From Arcanobacterium haemolyticum (GTDB taxonomy: Bacteria; Actinomycetota; Actinomycetes; Actinomycetales; Actinomycetaceae), in contig JADYUX010000003.1 of NCBI GenBank assembly GCA_021532125.1, positions 124,001 through 188,000 on the forward strand: a stretch of DNA of 64,000 nt, in the 5' to 3' direction. This document shows, piece by piece, positions 9,432-18,272 of the stretch. A model generated the notes under the pieces. It did not search any database. It was not told the DNA's origin and saw nothing but the letters and a program-made list of their open reading frames with translations. Each line of letters opens with the position of its first letter. The first letter of the stretch is position 1. The position numbers were made by a program, and so were the translations under genes.

Positions 9432-10348
9432 CACTGCATCCTGTGAATCCACGACAGCGGATGAGAAATCTCGTCGGCCGATGGAAGATTGAGCGGGTTG
9501 TCCCATACGGCATTAAGCCCCTCGTATCCAACCTCACTCACAACTGCTTCCACGAAGGCTCGACCCGCGCCGTATTGCTCCATCTTCTTATCAAGCCCAA
9601 TTGACTGTTGAAAGAACTTCGCCAGCACGTTGCTCGAACTCCGACGCTTCGTCATCGATTCAATTAAGCGCTGCTTACCTGGGATAAACGCAACGGGAAC
9701 ATCATTCATCACGTAATCCGCATGGCCTTCAAGAAGGCTCATCACCGCGTTCACCTCAGCACCGGCACCTTCGTCGAAAGAGATATCTGCACCATCCCCT
9801 GCTTCCATCAGCGCACGCGTATGAGAAATAATCACATCCGAGAGCCAGGGGGCCGCAGCAAACTGCGCTGCGTGGGTGAGCTCGTGAACGCACATCCACA
9901 TCGCAAGATCACGTTGATCTAAGCCAAAATCTTTCCGAAATTCGAGAATATTCGGAGCCACAAGATACAACTGCCCCTCACGGCCTGAGAATCCTTCAGG
10001 GACATACTGCCCAAGCGCTCGACGCGCAACCGCACCAACAGCGACGCCATACGCACTGCTCGACACAAACCCAGCGTGCGCCCGAACATCACGAGAAATC
10101 CACGACTCCGGGAAGGCCGCCTCAAGCGACACAACGACAGCTTTCGCCCAAGCAGCTCGCGAAAGTATCCGAACCTCAACATCCGGAACCTCTAGGCCCG
10201 TCAGCTCAGTCACAACGCCACGAGCCTGCTCAACCTGCTCGCGCAGATCGGCAACGACATTCGCCGCTTCAGACATGCCTACGACGGGCCCCGCACCCGC
10301 GATTCTCGCGGCAAACGAGCCTGCTGTATGAGTTGAGATCGTCACCAT
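9431..10348 (-). CDS. Zinc-dependent metalloprotease, F420-associated (DUF2342-type)
   Basis: A putative metalloprotease of the actinobacterial family once labelled F420-biosynthesis associated protein. The zinc motif HELTH is seen in MCVHELTHAAQF (about residues 155-159), and a downstream segment GHADYVMNDV supplies a further His/Asp, as in the family. There is no signal peptide, so it is probably cytoplasmic. Two ATGs exist (10363 and 10348). The second lies exactly 6 bases after TACGGT, matching the leaderless pattern used elsewhere in this window, so 10348 (305 residues) is preferred. In many actinobacteria the gene sits between dacB and tilS, as here. The substrate is unknown. Confidence 0.85.
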   Translation of the reverse strand: MVTISTHTAGSFAARIAGAGPVVGMSEAANVVADLREQVEQARGVVTELTGLEVPDVEVRILSRAAWAKAVVVSLEAAFPESWISRDVRAHAGFVSSSAYGVAVGAVARRALGQYVPEGFSGREGQLYLVAPNILEFRKDFGLDQRDLAMWMCVHELTHAAQFAAAPWLSDVIISHTRALMEAGDGADISFDEGAGAEVNAVMSLLEGHADYVMNDVPVAFIPGKQRLIESMTKRRSSSNVLAKFFQQSIGLDKKMEQYGAGRAFVEAVVSEVGYEGLNAVWDNPLNLPSADEISHPLSWIHRMQ

Positions 10349-10354
10349 GTTTCT

Positions 10355-10360
10355 ACCGTA
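10355..10360 (-). promoter_or_regulatory. -10 box (TACGGT) of the leaderless metalloprotease promoter
   Basis: On the minus strand TACGGT is followed by AGAAAC and then ATG at 10348. No Shine-Dalgarno is present. It lies between dacB and the metalloprotease gene, so that gene can be transcribed separately from dacB. Confidence 0.45.
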
Positions 10361-10436
10361 CATTGATCTAACGACACCCTAGGATGGGTGTTTCACATCA
10401 CAGTCTGTGTGCCTGGTACGTCGGCTCCTACGACAC

Positions 10437-11801
10437 TTACAGCCCGGAAATCGTCGTCAACAGTTCATCCATGATCGGCCGAGTACTCGCCGTCGATCCC
10501 TCAGCAATCCCATCCACAAGGATCGAGAAAGTGAGAAGCCTCCCCTTCTCGGTCAGGAGATACCCCGATAAGGCATTTGCAGTCACGAGCGTGCCCGTCT
10601 TCGCATGAATTCGCCCCGACAAACCCGTCCCGTTCTCACGGCTCGACAAGGTCCCATTCAAACCCATAACAGGCAAACCCGACGCGATGGAATCAAGCTC
10701 GCATCCCTCACACGCGTACAGCTTGTCAAAGATATTCACAAGCAACCCGGTCGTGAGGCGATTCGAGATCGCCAATCCGGAATTGTCTGAAATAACCACG
10801 CCGCTCATGTCGTAGCCGGCCTTCGTCATAACCTCGGTGACAGCACCTGCCGCCCCCTCAAACGTACCCGGCCTACCCGCCTTCACAGCGACAAGATGCC
10901 CCAGAACCTCTGCCGTCGTGTTATCTGATTCCGTCAGCATGAAGTCCACAAGCTCACGCAAACTTGCCGACTCCACGCTCGCCACATCAGCCGCATCCGC
11001 CGGAGCCGCGCTCCGCCCTTCAAACGTTGCAGCAATACCCGCCCCAGCAAGCGCATCAGCGAAAACCTGGCCCGCCTGCACATCGGGATCGGCCGTGTAC
11101 TGGTTCGAAGCGTTACGCGACTGCATGACCGCAATCGGCCGCATCTGCATCACATAACCCGTGTCGCCGCCCGTCACGTCCGGATGGTAAAGAGGATCGC
11201 CAAATAGGGATGAATCGACGAACACCGAGACTGACGTAACACCTTGCTCGGCAAGTTTCGTCGCCACTGCTGCAGCAAGGTCACCCAATCCGGCGCGCCC
11301 CTTCACGGCGTTCTCGTCGCCCACCCCTGCCGCCAGCAGGGTATCGCCACCACCCACGATGTAGAGCGACGATCCCGACAGTTTCGCTGTCGTCGGCAAC
11401 GTGGTCCCCGGGCCAAGCGCCTCAAGCGCCGCGGCCGCAGTCACGACCTTCATATTCGACGCAGGCACTCGGCCAGTTGCAGCATCCGCAGAAGCGAGCA
11501 CGTTCCCCGTTGCCGTATCAACAACTTCGACCGACGCACTTCCACTCAAGCGAGAATCCCCCACGAACTGTGTCACGGCAGCCTGCACCGCGTTCGCATC
11601 GGGCACAGGGGCCTGCGGGTTGAGGCTTGGAAGAGTTGGACGTGCCACACCTGTCGTATCAATCGTTGGATATGCGGCAACTTCCACACTATGTGGCCGC
11701 GTCGTGAGCACTCCGGGGGTAAGATCGAATGCATCTGCAAGGAGATACACTCCGCCTAGCGCCAAGACGGATGAAATAGCCACTTGTGTACGTCGTTTCA
11801 C
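10437..11801 (-). CDS. dacB: D-alanyl-D-alanine carboxypeptidase / endopeptidase (PBP4 type)
   Basis: A penicillin-binding protein of the S13 family that trims or cleaves peptide cross-links in peptidoglycan. The 454 residues begin with a signal-anchor (about residues 7-25). The catalytic SxxK is SNMK (115-118), the second motif is SDN in VISDNSGLA, and the third is KTG in HAKTGTL. The large insertion between the first two motifs is typical of the family. The start is a GTG with no good ribosome-binding site. It is divergent from ppa across a 73-base gap, so the promoters of both genes must lie there. Confidence 0.92.
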   Translation of the reverse strand: MKRRTQVAISSVLALGGVYLLADAFDLTPGVLTTRPHSVEVAAYPTIDTTGVARPTLPSLNPQAPVPDANAVQAAVTQFVGDSRLSGSASVEVVDTATGNVLASADAATGRVPASNMKVVTAAAALEALGPGTTLPTTAKLSGSSLYIVGGGDTLLAAGVGDENAVKGRAGLGDLAAAVATKLAEQGVTSVSVFVDSSLFGDPLYHPDVTGGDTGYVMQMRPIAVMQSRNASNQYTADPDVQAGQVFADALAGAGIAATFEGRSAAPADAADVASVESASLRELVDFMLTESDNTTAEVLGHLVAVKAGRPGTFEGAAGAVTEVMTKAGYDMSGVVISDNSGLAISNRLTTGLLVNIFDKLYACEGCELDSIASGLPVMGLNGTLSSRENGTGLSGRIHAKTGTLVTANALSGYLLTEKGRLLTFSILVDGIAEGSTASTRPIMDELLTTISGL

Positions 11802-11874
11802 GAAGCTAGTTTCGCACGTTCTGACGCTTGGTCAAGGCCACACGACGCCGACCGACGCGAAAAGGAGCACTCTT

Positions 11875-12378
11875 ATGATGGAGTTCGATGTCACCATCGA
11901 GATCCCCAAGGGTAACCGCAACAAGTACGAAGTCGACCACGAGACCGGCCGCATCCGCCTGGATCGCATGCTCTTCACCTCGACCCGTTACCCGGACGAC
12001 TACGGTTTCATCGACGACACCCTGGGAGAAGATGGCGACCCGTTGGACGCCCTTGTACTCCTTGAAGAACCCACCTTCCCTGGCTGCGTGATCCGTTGCC
12101 GTGCACTCGGCATGTTCCGCATGCGCGACGAGCATGGTGGCGATGACAAGGTGTTGTGCGTACCAGCTGGGGATCAGCGTGCGTCGTGGCGTACCGAGAT
12201 TGAGGACGTCTCCGAGTTCCATCGTCTCGAAATCCAGCACTTCTTTGAGGTGTACAAGGATCTTGAGCCTGGTAAGTCCGTTGAAGGCGCTCACTGGGTT
12301 GGTCGCCTGGACGCCGAGGAAGAGATCAAGCGGTCCTACCAGCGCCTCATCGACTTCGAAGCCAACGGCGGACACTGA
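11875..12378 (+). CDS. ppa: Inorganic pyrophosphatase
   Basis: Soluble family I pyrophosphatase, hydrolysing PPi to drive biosynthetic reactions. The 167-residue protein has the family signature in [12 protein letters not shown], with the metal-binding Asp residues, plus [12 protein letters not shown] and the [10 protein letters not shown] segment. The frame is open far upstream, but AAAGGAG at 11862-11867 sets the start at the ATG of 11875 (an adjacent ATG at 11878 is possible). A strong hairpin terminator follows at 12470. Single-gene transcription unit. Confidence 0.97.
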   Translation: MMEFDVTIEIPKGNRNKYEVDHETGRIRLDRMLFTSTRYPDDYGFIDDTLGEDGDPLDALVLLEEPTFPGCVIRCRALGMFRMRDEHGGDDKVLCVPAGDQRASWRTEIEDVSEFHRLEIQHFFEVYKDLEPGKSVEGAHWVGRLDAEEEIKRSYQRLIDFEANGGH

Positions 12379-12469
12379 CAGCCCGCCTCCGGCACTTCCG
12401 TCCGAACAAACTGGGTCTCATAGCCCGAATGGGATTGGAAGTTGCGTGGCGAGTAGTTCTGAATACGAT

Positions 12470-12509
12470 ACGACGAAGCCCAGGGTTGCGTAACCTTGGG
12501 CTTCGTCGT
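12470..12509 (+). terminator. Terminator downstream of ppa, built from an inverted ACGACGAA pair
   Basis: An 18-base stem (one G-U pair) with a 4-base loop GCGT. The left arm is 12470-12487, the right arm 12492-12509, followed by TTGTGT. The outermost 8 bases of each arm are ACGACGAA and TTCGTCGT. The gap 12379-12756 holds this, the NlpC terminator at 12683, and nothing else I recognise. Confidence 0.8.
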
Positions 12510-12682
12510 TTGTGTAGGGAGCTCGTCCTTCCGAGCAGGTGCACTATCCCAGGTGACTTTTGCCGTGGGCTACCATCTACTCAGGCGGGCGCTTGTCACA
12601 CTCAAAGCGCTTTAGTTCCTTGATTCGACCAATCCGAAAGCCGTCGCCATTGCCCCGATGTCCTTCTCACCCTCAAACGACG

Positions 12683-12712
12683 AAGGGAAGGCACCCGCAG
12701 GTACCTTCCCTT
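12683..12712 (-). terminator. Terminator downstream of the NlpC/P60 gene
   Basis: Inverted repeat AAGGGAAGG (12683-12691) and CCTTCCCTT (12704-12712). On the minus strand it is followed by CGTCGTTTG; the TTCGTCGT octamer overlaps the stem foot and tail. Confidence 0.65.
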
Positions 12713-12756
12713 GTCTTGTCGGCCGCACATCAATCGGTGCTAGCCTTCACGCGTTG

Positions 12757-14094
12757 TCAGTTGAATACGCGAATGACAGTCGGGGTTCCGATCCACGAAT
12801 CCTTACCGACGCGAGTTCCCCAGGATTCGTTCCACGCACCCACATTCATGCCGTTGCCAAGGCTGATCGCCACGTGGCCAGGCCAGTAGAGGATGTCGCC
12901 AGGGCGAGCCTGCGAGTAGGGAACCCGAGTACCCACGGAGAGCACGGACGTTGTGTATCCGCCGATGCTCACGCCGTACTGCTTGTAGACGTAGCGGACG
13001 AAGCCGATGCAGTCCCATCCGGCGGGCGTCAGACCTGCCCACACGTAAGGCGAACCGACATAGCTCATCGCCGTGTTGACAATAGCTTGGCCGGTGGCAC
13101 TACCCGAGCCCGTGGACGGCGCCGGGGTTTCTACCGGCGTGGTCGGCTGCGGGGCCGGGGTGGTCGGCTGCGGCGCCGGAGTTGTTGGCTGCGGCTGCGG
13201 GGCCAGGGTGGTTGGCTGCGGAGCTGGAGTTGTCGGTTCCGGTGTCGAAGACTGAACCGGCTGCGCCGGAGCGGTCGTTGTCGGAGTCGAGGGGCGTGTC
13301 GCCTCCTGCTGGGCGGCCGCAAGAATTGCCTCTTGCTGCGCCTTGGCCTCTGCGGCTGCAGCGGCTTCCTTCTGCTCCTGGAGCTGACGCTCGATGTCAG
13401 CCGTCGTCCCCTTTTGGGCGGCAAGCTTAGTGATGAGATCCTCGCGTGAGGAGGAAATCTCTGCTGAGCGGGAATCGACGTCCGCCTTGGCCTGGGTTAC
13501 AGCGTCCGTGGCGGCCTGCGCCTCATTCGCTGCAGCTTGCTGGGCTGCCGATTTCTTGTCGGCTTCCTTCTGCATCGAGTCGGCAACGGATTGAAGCGCT
13601 TCGTACTTCTGGACGGACTTGTTGGCGTCGTCTCCGACGAGCTTGTATGCGCGTGCTCGTGCATTCGCGTCTGAGAGTGACTTCGCGCCGAAGAGGTAGT
13701 TCACGCCCGAGATGGACGTCGCGCCGTCACGGTAGATGGCTTTGGAGACTTTGCCAAGTTCTTCTTTCGCTTCGTTCGCTTTGTCGGCTGCGGCATCTGC
13801 GGCTTCGTGTGCGGCTGCGGCGTCACCGATTGCGTCGGTGAGTGCGCGCTCGGCAGCGACCGACTTCGCTTCAGCCTCGGCGACCTTGAGCGACAGATCG
13901 TTGCTTTCAGCAGCAAGTTGGGCAAGGCTCACTTCGAGTCCAGCGATCGACTGGCTCGTTTGCGTTTCGGCGGCCTTCGCCTGATCCAACTGGTCCTGCG
14001 TGGCGTCGTCGGCAAGTGCCGGCGATACAAAGCCTGCCGCGAGAACTGCCGCGACAGCTCCTGCCGCACTCCAGCGCTGAATCCTCTTGTTCAA
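12757..14094 (-). CDS. Secreted NlpC/P60 peptidoglycan hydrolase with coiled-coil and Pro/Thr linker
   Basis: A secreted cell-wall endopeptidase of the RipA type, 445 residues. A signal peptide ends at ALADD (about residue 29). A long Ala/Glu/Lys-rich coiled coil follows (about 32-250), then a Pro/Thr/Gln repeat linker (about 270-330), and the NlpC/P60 domain. The catalytic Cys is in GWDCIGFVRY and the His in GHVAISLGNG. The start is TTG at 14094, with GGAG 5-6 bases upstream. The coiled coil probably self-inhibits the enzyme or binds a divisome partner, as in homologues (inference). It stands alone, with its own terminator and a long upstream region shared with metY. Confidence 0.93.
   Translation of the reverse strand: MNKRIQRWSAAGAVAAVLAAGFVSPALADDATQDQLDQAKAAETQTSQSIAGLEVSLAQLAAESNDLSLKVAEAEAKSVAAERALTDAIGDAAAAHEAADAAADKANEAKEELGKVSKAIYRDGATSISGVNYLFGAKSLSDANARARAYKLVGDDANKSVQKYEALQSVADSMQKEADKKSAAQQAAANEAQAATDAVTQAKADVDSRSAEISSSREDLITKLAAQKGTTADIERQLQEQKEAAAAAEAKAQQEAILAAAQQEATRPSTPTTTAPAQPVQSSTPEPTTPAPQPTTLAPQPQPTTPAPQPTTPAPQPTTPVETPAPSTGSGSATGQAIVNTAMSYVGSPYVWAGLTPAGWDCIGFVRYVYKQYGVSIGGYTTSVLSVGTRVPYSQARPGDILYWPGHVAISLGNGMNVGAWNESWGTRVGKDSWIGTPTVIRVFN
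13125..13260 (-). repeat. Degenerate tandem repeats coding the Pro/Thr/Gln linker
   Basis: Imperfect direct repeats of about 24-33 bases encode reiterated TTPAPQP-type units between the coiled coil and the NlpC domain. Such tracts often change copy number by slippage, so linker length may vary between strains. Confidence 0.75.
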
Positions 14095-14122
14095 GATATC
14101 TCCGTAACGTACAAGTCATTGC

Positions 14123-14153
14123 ATAGCCGAGGGGACTCTACCCCACGGGCTAT
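14123..14153 (-). promoter_or_regulatory. Nested hairpin in the NlpC/P60 5' region
   Basis: ATAGCC (14123-14128) pairs with GGCTAT (14148-14153), and an inner GGGG (14131-14134) pairs with CCCC (14141-14144). It lies about 30 bases before the TTG start, so it would be in the leader of the NlpC mRNA. A TTGACA (14188-14183, minus strand) may be the -35. I could not match it to a known riboswitch. Confidence 0.4.
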
Positions 14154-14211
14154 ACACCACGGGTATGAATCTATAACAAAAATGTCAAAATTGGAACACG
14201 AATCTCAACTT

Positions 14212-14234
14212 TCACATTATTCACATTTGTCACA
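14212..14234. promoter_or_regulatory. Three TCACA direct repeats at 9-base spacing upstream of the NlpC/P60 gene
   Basis: TCACA occurs at 14212, 14221 and 14230 (TGTGA on the minus strand). The regular spacing suggests a binding site for a tandem-repeat-binding response regulator. It lies about 120 bases upstream of the NlpC start. MtrA-like control of a wall hydrolase is possible but unproven. Confidence 0.35.
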
Positions 14235-14259
14235 ATCGTTGATCTGGAGGGGATTAACG

Positions 14260-14284
14260 ACGACGAACACCGTGCCTTCGTCGT
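14260..14284. repeat. Inverted ACGACGAA/TTCGTCGT pair between divergent genes
   Basis: ACGACGAA (14260-14267) and TTCGTCGT (14277-14284) form an 8-base stem with a 9-base loop. It lies upstream of both flanking genes (NlpC to the left on minus, metY to the right on plus), so it cannot be the terminator of either. Confidence 0.6.
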
Positions 14285-14450
14285 TACATTTCGTGCGTCG
14301 CTCCTCCCTCAACTGCACACTCATTGAGCATGGGGACCTCACCTTCGGGCTGAACTCCCCAGCCGGCGTTCCATGCCATCCTCACCGTGCAGTCTCATTA
14401 CTCGAACAGGATTCGCATGTCCGCCATCAATGTCTTTACGCTGAGGCCAT

Positions 14451-14546
14451 GTTCATGATGCGAATGCCCAACTAGCGCAAGCGTCCCTGAGGCGCTTGGC
14501 GCATCCCAGCCCCATATCCCCGCGGGCTGGCCGGGACGCACTGAAC
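14451..14546 (+). promoter_or_regulatory. Structured leader of metYX, riboswitch or attenuator candidate
   Basis: The 5' region of metY folds into a closed unit. GTTCA (14451-14455) pairs with TGAAC (14542-14546). Inside, hairpin CAAGCGTC/GGCGCTTG spans 14478-14498 and hairpin CCAGCCC/GGGCTGG spans 14506-14530. GCGTCCC (14481-14487) can alternatively pair with GGGACGC (14533-14539), which would break the first hairpin. Methionine genes in actinobacteria often carry SAM-sensing leaders. The GCTGGCCGG segment recalls SAM-IV, but the expected GCAAC is missing. The rest of the gap 14095-14586 holds the NlpC control region. Confidence 0.4.
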
Positions 14547-14586
14547 ATTGGCGTGTCTGCCGCCCGCTCCCACCAGGAGAGCACAC

Positions 14587-15894
14587 ATGACAAACCCCGA
14601 TTGGTCCTTTGACACCAACCAGATCCACGCAGGCCAGAAACTCGACTCGGACTACGGCGCACGCGCCCTCCCGATCTACCAAACAACATCGTTCGTCTTT
14701 GACAGCGCCGAGGACGCCGAAGAACGTTTCACGCTCATGGACCCGGGGCAGATCTACTCCCGCATGACGAACCCCACGACCGCTGCGATCGAAGAACGTA
14801 TCGCCACACTTGAAGGCGGCAGTGCCGGCCTCCTCGTCGCTTCGGGACAGGCAGCTTCGTTCTATACGTTCACGAACCTGGCACAAGCCGGCCACAACAT
14901 CGTCGCCTCCCCTTCTCTCTACGGGGGAACGGTCAATCTTCTCAACACGACGATCAAACAATTCGGCATCGAGGTGCGTTTCGTCGACAATCCTGACGAC
15001 CCACAGAGCTGGTACGACCTCGTCGACGACAACACGCGCGCACTCTTCGGCGAATCCATCCCCAATCCAAAGAGCGACATTCTCGATATCGAAACCCTAG
15101 CCCAGATCGCTCACTCGCACGGAATCCCGCTCGTCGTCGACAACACGATCGGCACCCCTTACACCGTTCGTCCCTTCGAACACGGCGCAGACATCGTCAT
15201 CGCCTCAGCAACAAAATTCCTCGGAGGCCACGGCACATCAGTCGGAGGTGTCATTGTCGAACGTGGAGATTTCCCTTGGGATAACGGAAAGTTCCCACTC
15301 CTCGGCGCTCCCGACCCACACTTCGGCGGAGCCTCCTTCGCGAGCATCACCGGCAAGGCCCTGACGAGCCGTATCCGCAACACCTCGCTGCGCGACACAG
15401 GTGCCTGCATCTCCCCCTTCAACGCATTCCTCATCGGCCTCGGCCTCGAAACTCTCTCGCTCCGCGTCGAGCGCCACCTCTCCAACGCCCGCACAATCGC
15501 TGAGTTCCTCGATAAGCAGGACGAGGTCGAGCTCGTGCGCTACGCGAGCCTCGTCTCGTCCCCATACTACGAACTCGCCCAGAAGTACACGCCCAAGGGA
15601 GCCGGCTCGGTCTTCACCTTCGACCTCAAGGGAGGGAAAGAAGCAGCCCTCGCCTTCATCAACGGCCTCACGCTGTTCTCCAACCTTGTCAATATCGGCG
15701 ATGTCCGTTCCCTCGCAGTCCACCCAGCGACGACCACACACGCACAGGAGAGTGCCGAGGAAAAGGCCGCCGGCGGCATCACGGACGGAACCATACGTCT
15801 CTCAGTCGGAACTGAAGATGTCACCGACCTCATTTCCGACCTCACGCACGCCCTTGCCGCCGCCCACGACGCCACGTCAACCACCCGCGCCTGA
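14587..15894 (+). CDS. metY: O-acetylhomoserine aminocarboxypropyltransferase (sulfhydrylase)
   Basis: PLP enzyme that joins sulfide to O-acetylhomoserine to give homocysteine. The 435-residue protein has the Cys/Met metabolism PLP signature around the Schiff-base Lys, in IVIASATKFLGGHG, with YSRMTNPTTAAIEER upstream. AGGAGAG (14574-14580) sets the ATG start at 14587; a TTG at 14548 is open but unlikely. metX follows after one base, so substrate supply and use are coupled. Expression is probably governed by the folded leader just upstream (inference). Confidence 0.95.
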   Translation: MTNPDWSFDTNQIHAGQKLDSDYGARALPIYQTTSFVFDSAEDAEERFTLMDPGQIYSRMTNPTTAAIEERIATLEGGSAGLLVASGQAASFYTFTNLAQAGHNIVASPSLYGGTVNLLNTTIKQFGIEVRFVDNPDDPQSWYDLVDDNTRALFGESIPNPKSDILDIETLAQIAHSHGIPLVVDNTIGTPYTVRPFEHGADIVIASATKFLGGHGTSVGGVIVERGDFPWDNGKFPLLGAPDPHFGGASFASITGKALTSRIRNTSLRDTGACISPFNAFLIGLGLETLSLRVERHLSNARTIAEFLDKQDEVELVRYASLVSSPYYELAQKYTPKGAGSVFTFDLKGGKEAALAFINGLTLFSNLVNIGDVRSLAVHPATTTHAQESAEEKAAGGITDGTIRLSVGTEDVTDLISDLTHALAAAHDATSTTRA

Positions 15895-15895
15895 T

Positions 15896-17137
15896 ATGAA
15901 CGAACAACCCCGCTATCTTGTCGGGCACCCCCCGCTCGACCGCGTCACCGACGCCGAACCGATTCGCGACTTCGACACCGGATACCGCCCAGCGCCCCGA
16001 GTAGGTATTCCCGCTTCTGGTGCATGGTTTGACGGAGACGACCCCGGCGAACGAATCTTCGCCGATCTCGGCCCCCTCGAACTTGAGCTCGGTTGCCGCC
16101 TCCCCAATGTGCGAATCGCATACGAAACGTGGGGCGAGCTCAACAAGGACGGGACGAACGCTATCCTTCTCTGCCACGCCCTCACAGGAGACTCACACGC
16201 CGCGAGCGACGTGGATGACGGCGGCTGGTGGGCAGACATCGTCGGCCCCGGCAAGGCGCTCGATACGACGCGTTACTTCGTCGTCTGTCCCAACGTCGTC
16301 GGTGGTTGTCAGGGATCAACGGGCCCGGCATCGACGGCGCCCGACGGCAAGCCCTGGGGGTCACGTTTCCCCGAAATCACTATCCGGGACATGGTTGTAG
16401 CCGAAGCCCGGTTAGCCGACATCCTCGGGGTTGAGCGGTGGGCGTTAGTGGCAGGGGCGTCTTTCGGCGGCAACCTCGTCATGGAATGGGCGGCGAGCTT
16501 CCCCGAACGAACAGGAGCAATCGCTGTTCTCGTCTCTGGTCCCGCCGCCACCGCCGAACAGATCGCCTACGCCACGATGCAAAAGCAAGCGATCGTGAGC
16601 GACCCGGCGTGGCGCGGAGGGAACTACTATGACGCCCCCGACGGGCACGGCCCAACCTCCGGTCTCGGCCTTGCCCGTAAGCTCGCCCACCTCTCCTACC
16701 GGTGCGCCGTGGAACTCGACACACGATTCAGCCGCAACCCCCAGGGCGACGAAGATCCCCTCCACGGCGGGCGCTACGCCGTCGAGAGCTATCTCGACTA
16801 CCACGCATACAAGCTGGCTATGCGCTTCGATGCCAATTCGTATCTCACAATCACCCAGGCTTTCATTACGCACGACATTGGGCGCGGGCGTGGCGGTACC
16901 GACGCCGTCCTAGCCGGACTCACGATGCCGGCCCTCGTCGTCGAGGTAGATACCGACCGCCTTTTCTACCCTCATGACATGCGCAAGCTCGCGGCAGCGC
17001 TTCCCGGCGCCGACGGCACCGTGACCGTTCATTCGCGCCACGGCCACGATGGTTTCCTCATTGAAAACGACCAGGTCACGCAGATTCTCCGCGACTTCCT
17101 TGCCAAGGTCCAGCCACACAACCAGCTCTCGGCTTGA
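15896..17137 (+). CDS. metX: Homoserine O-acetyltransferase
   Basis: Transfers an acetyl group from acetyl-CoA to homoserine, feeding MetY. It is an alpha/beta hydrolase of 413 residues. The nucleophile elbow is GASFGGNLVMEW, a conserved NVVGGCQGSTGP segment precedes it, and the C-terminal catalytic His is in SRHGHDGFLIE. The ATG at 15896 follows the metY stop by one base and has no Shine-Dalgarno, so translation is probably by re-initiation. The frame is open upstream inside metY, but that is a shadow. It is slightly longer at the N terminus than many homologues. Confidence 0.95.
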   Translation: MNEQPRYLVGHPPLDRVTDAEPIRDFDTGYRPAPRVGIPASGAWFDGDDPGERIFADLGPLELELGCRLPNVRIAYETWGELNKDGTNAILLCHALTGDSHAASDVDDGGWWADIVGPGKALDTTRYFVVCPNVVGGCQGSTGPASTAPDGKPWGSRFPEITIRDMVVAEARLADILGVERWALVAGASFGGNLVMEWAASFPERTGAIAVLVSGPAATAEQIAYATMQKQAIVSDPAWRGGNYYDAPDGHGPTSGLGLARKLAHLSYRCAVELDTRFSRNPQGDEDPLHGGRYAVESYLDYHAYKLAMRFDANSYLTITQAFITHDIGRGRGGTDAVLAGLTMPALVVEVDTDRLFYPHDMRKLAAALPGADGTVTVHSRHGHDGFLIENDQVTQILRDFLAKVQPHNQLSA

Positions 17138-17186
17138 TAATCTCGTTTGCCTTGTAGCTCACCACGGAAGTAGGCAGGATGGTCAC

Positions 17187-18245
17187 ATGACGTGGCAACC
17201 CGATTTTCTTGACGGTTACGAACAACTTACCCTCGGACTTCACGGCGACGACGAAGGACCCTCCTTCGTGACGCTCGTACGCCCGAGTGCTGACACGTGG
17301 GCCCGCCAGGCGGCCGACCCGGCGACAAACCAGGCCTCTCACGACCACGCAAGCCCATCCTTCGTCGTCCTCCTTATCCACGGGTGGAACGACTACTTCT
17401 ATCACACCGAACTCGCTCGGCATATCGCCCTGAGCGGCGGAATCGCCTACGGAATCGATCTTCACAAGTACGGGAGAAGCCTTCGAGAATGGCAAACGTT
17501 CGGATATACGACGAACCTTGAGGATTACGACGAGGATCTCCACGCCGCTCTCGGTGCCGTCTACGAGGAACACGGAGCCGAGATCCCCGTCATCCTTTAC
17601 GGTCATTCGACCGGCGGCCTCATCGCGGCGCTGTGGGCAGACCGTCACCCCAGTATTCTCGCGGGCCTCATCCTCAACTCCCCTTGGCTCGAACTGCAAT
17701 CAAGTACAGCCATGCGGGAAGTGGGCGGGGCAATCCTCAGCAGGCTCGCCAGATACTCACCGACCGCGATCCTCCCCATCGGAGATAACGGCTTCTATCA
17801 GCGTATTCTCACCGCTGGACGAGACGACGGGCAAACAACGATTCCTGGCGCACCCAAAGATAGCGACGATCCCTTCTGGACAACGGGATGGAACCCCGAT
17901 CCACGATTCCGAGTCTTCCCCTCATGGCCAACGAGGGTCGGATGGTTGGCGGCCATCATGCGGGGACAGACACGGGTAGCTGCCGGGCTCCACATCGACT
18001 GCCCCATCCTCGTGCTCACCTCTGCGCGCTCCGAGACAAGTACGCAATGGACAGAAAACTACCGGGCTGCCGACGGCGTCCTTGACGTAGAAAAAATATG
18101 GAAACGCGTGCCCGGACTCGGCGCACACACCACCCTCGTCAAACTTGAGAACGCTATTCACGACGTCACGTTCTCACGTCGAGAGGTTCGGAACGAAGCC
18201 TTCACTCAGATCGGTGCGTTCCTCCGGGCATACTGCGAGCTCTAA
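17187..18245 (+). CDS. Alpha/beta hydrolase (serine aminopeptidase S33 / lysophospholipase-like)
   Basis: A 352-residue alpha/beta hydrolase without a signal peptide. The oxyanion region is VVLLIHGWNDYF, the nucleophile elbow is LYGHSTGGLIAALW, and the likely acid and His come late (VLTSARSE and NAIHDVTFS). This pattern fits monoacylglycerol lipase/lysophospholipase-like enzymes of the S33 group. The start is chosen at the ATG of 17187 because GCAGGA lies at a suitable distance. It lies 49 bases after metX on the same strand and could be co-transcribed. The substrate cannot be told from sequence. It converges with the RAMA-domain gene. Confidence 0.82.
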   Translation: MTWQPDFLDGYEQLTLGLHGDDEGPSFVTLVRPSADTWARQAADPATNQASHDHASPSFVVLLIHGWNDYFYHTELARHIALSGGIAYGIDLHKYGRSLREWQTFGYTTNLEDYDEDLHAALGAVYEEHGAEIPVILYGHSTGGLIAALWADRHPSILAGLILNSPWLELQSSTAMREVGGAILSRLARYSPTAILPIGDNGFYQRILTAGRDDGQTTIPGAPKDSDDPFWTTGWNPDPRFRVFPSWPTRVGWLAAIMRGQTRVAAGLHIDCPILVLTSARSETSTQWTENYRAADGVLDVEKIWKRVPGLGAHTTLVKLENAIHDVTFSRREVRNEAFTQIGAFLRAYCEL

Positions 18246-18272
18246 GGCGCGAGCACCACGCGGGAAAGGCCG

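Noticed and set aside
9432-9506. Longer TilS N terminus starting at 9506
   Set aside because: The extra 25 codons overlap the metalloprotease gene and lack a ribosome-binding site. The ATG at 9431 with AGGA and TGATG coupling is better.
12429-12623. Short frame between ppa and the NlpC gene
   Set aside because: It runs through the ppa terminator hairpin and has no ribosome-binding site or protein pattern.
14451-14546. SAM-IV riboswitch as a firm call upstream of metY
   Set aside because: The segment GCTGGCCGG and the closing helix are suggestive, but the conserved GCAAC and the downstream pseudoknot could not be found, so it is listed only as a candidate leader.
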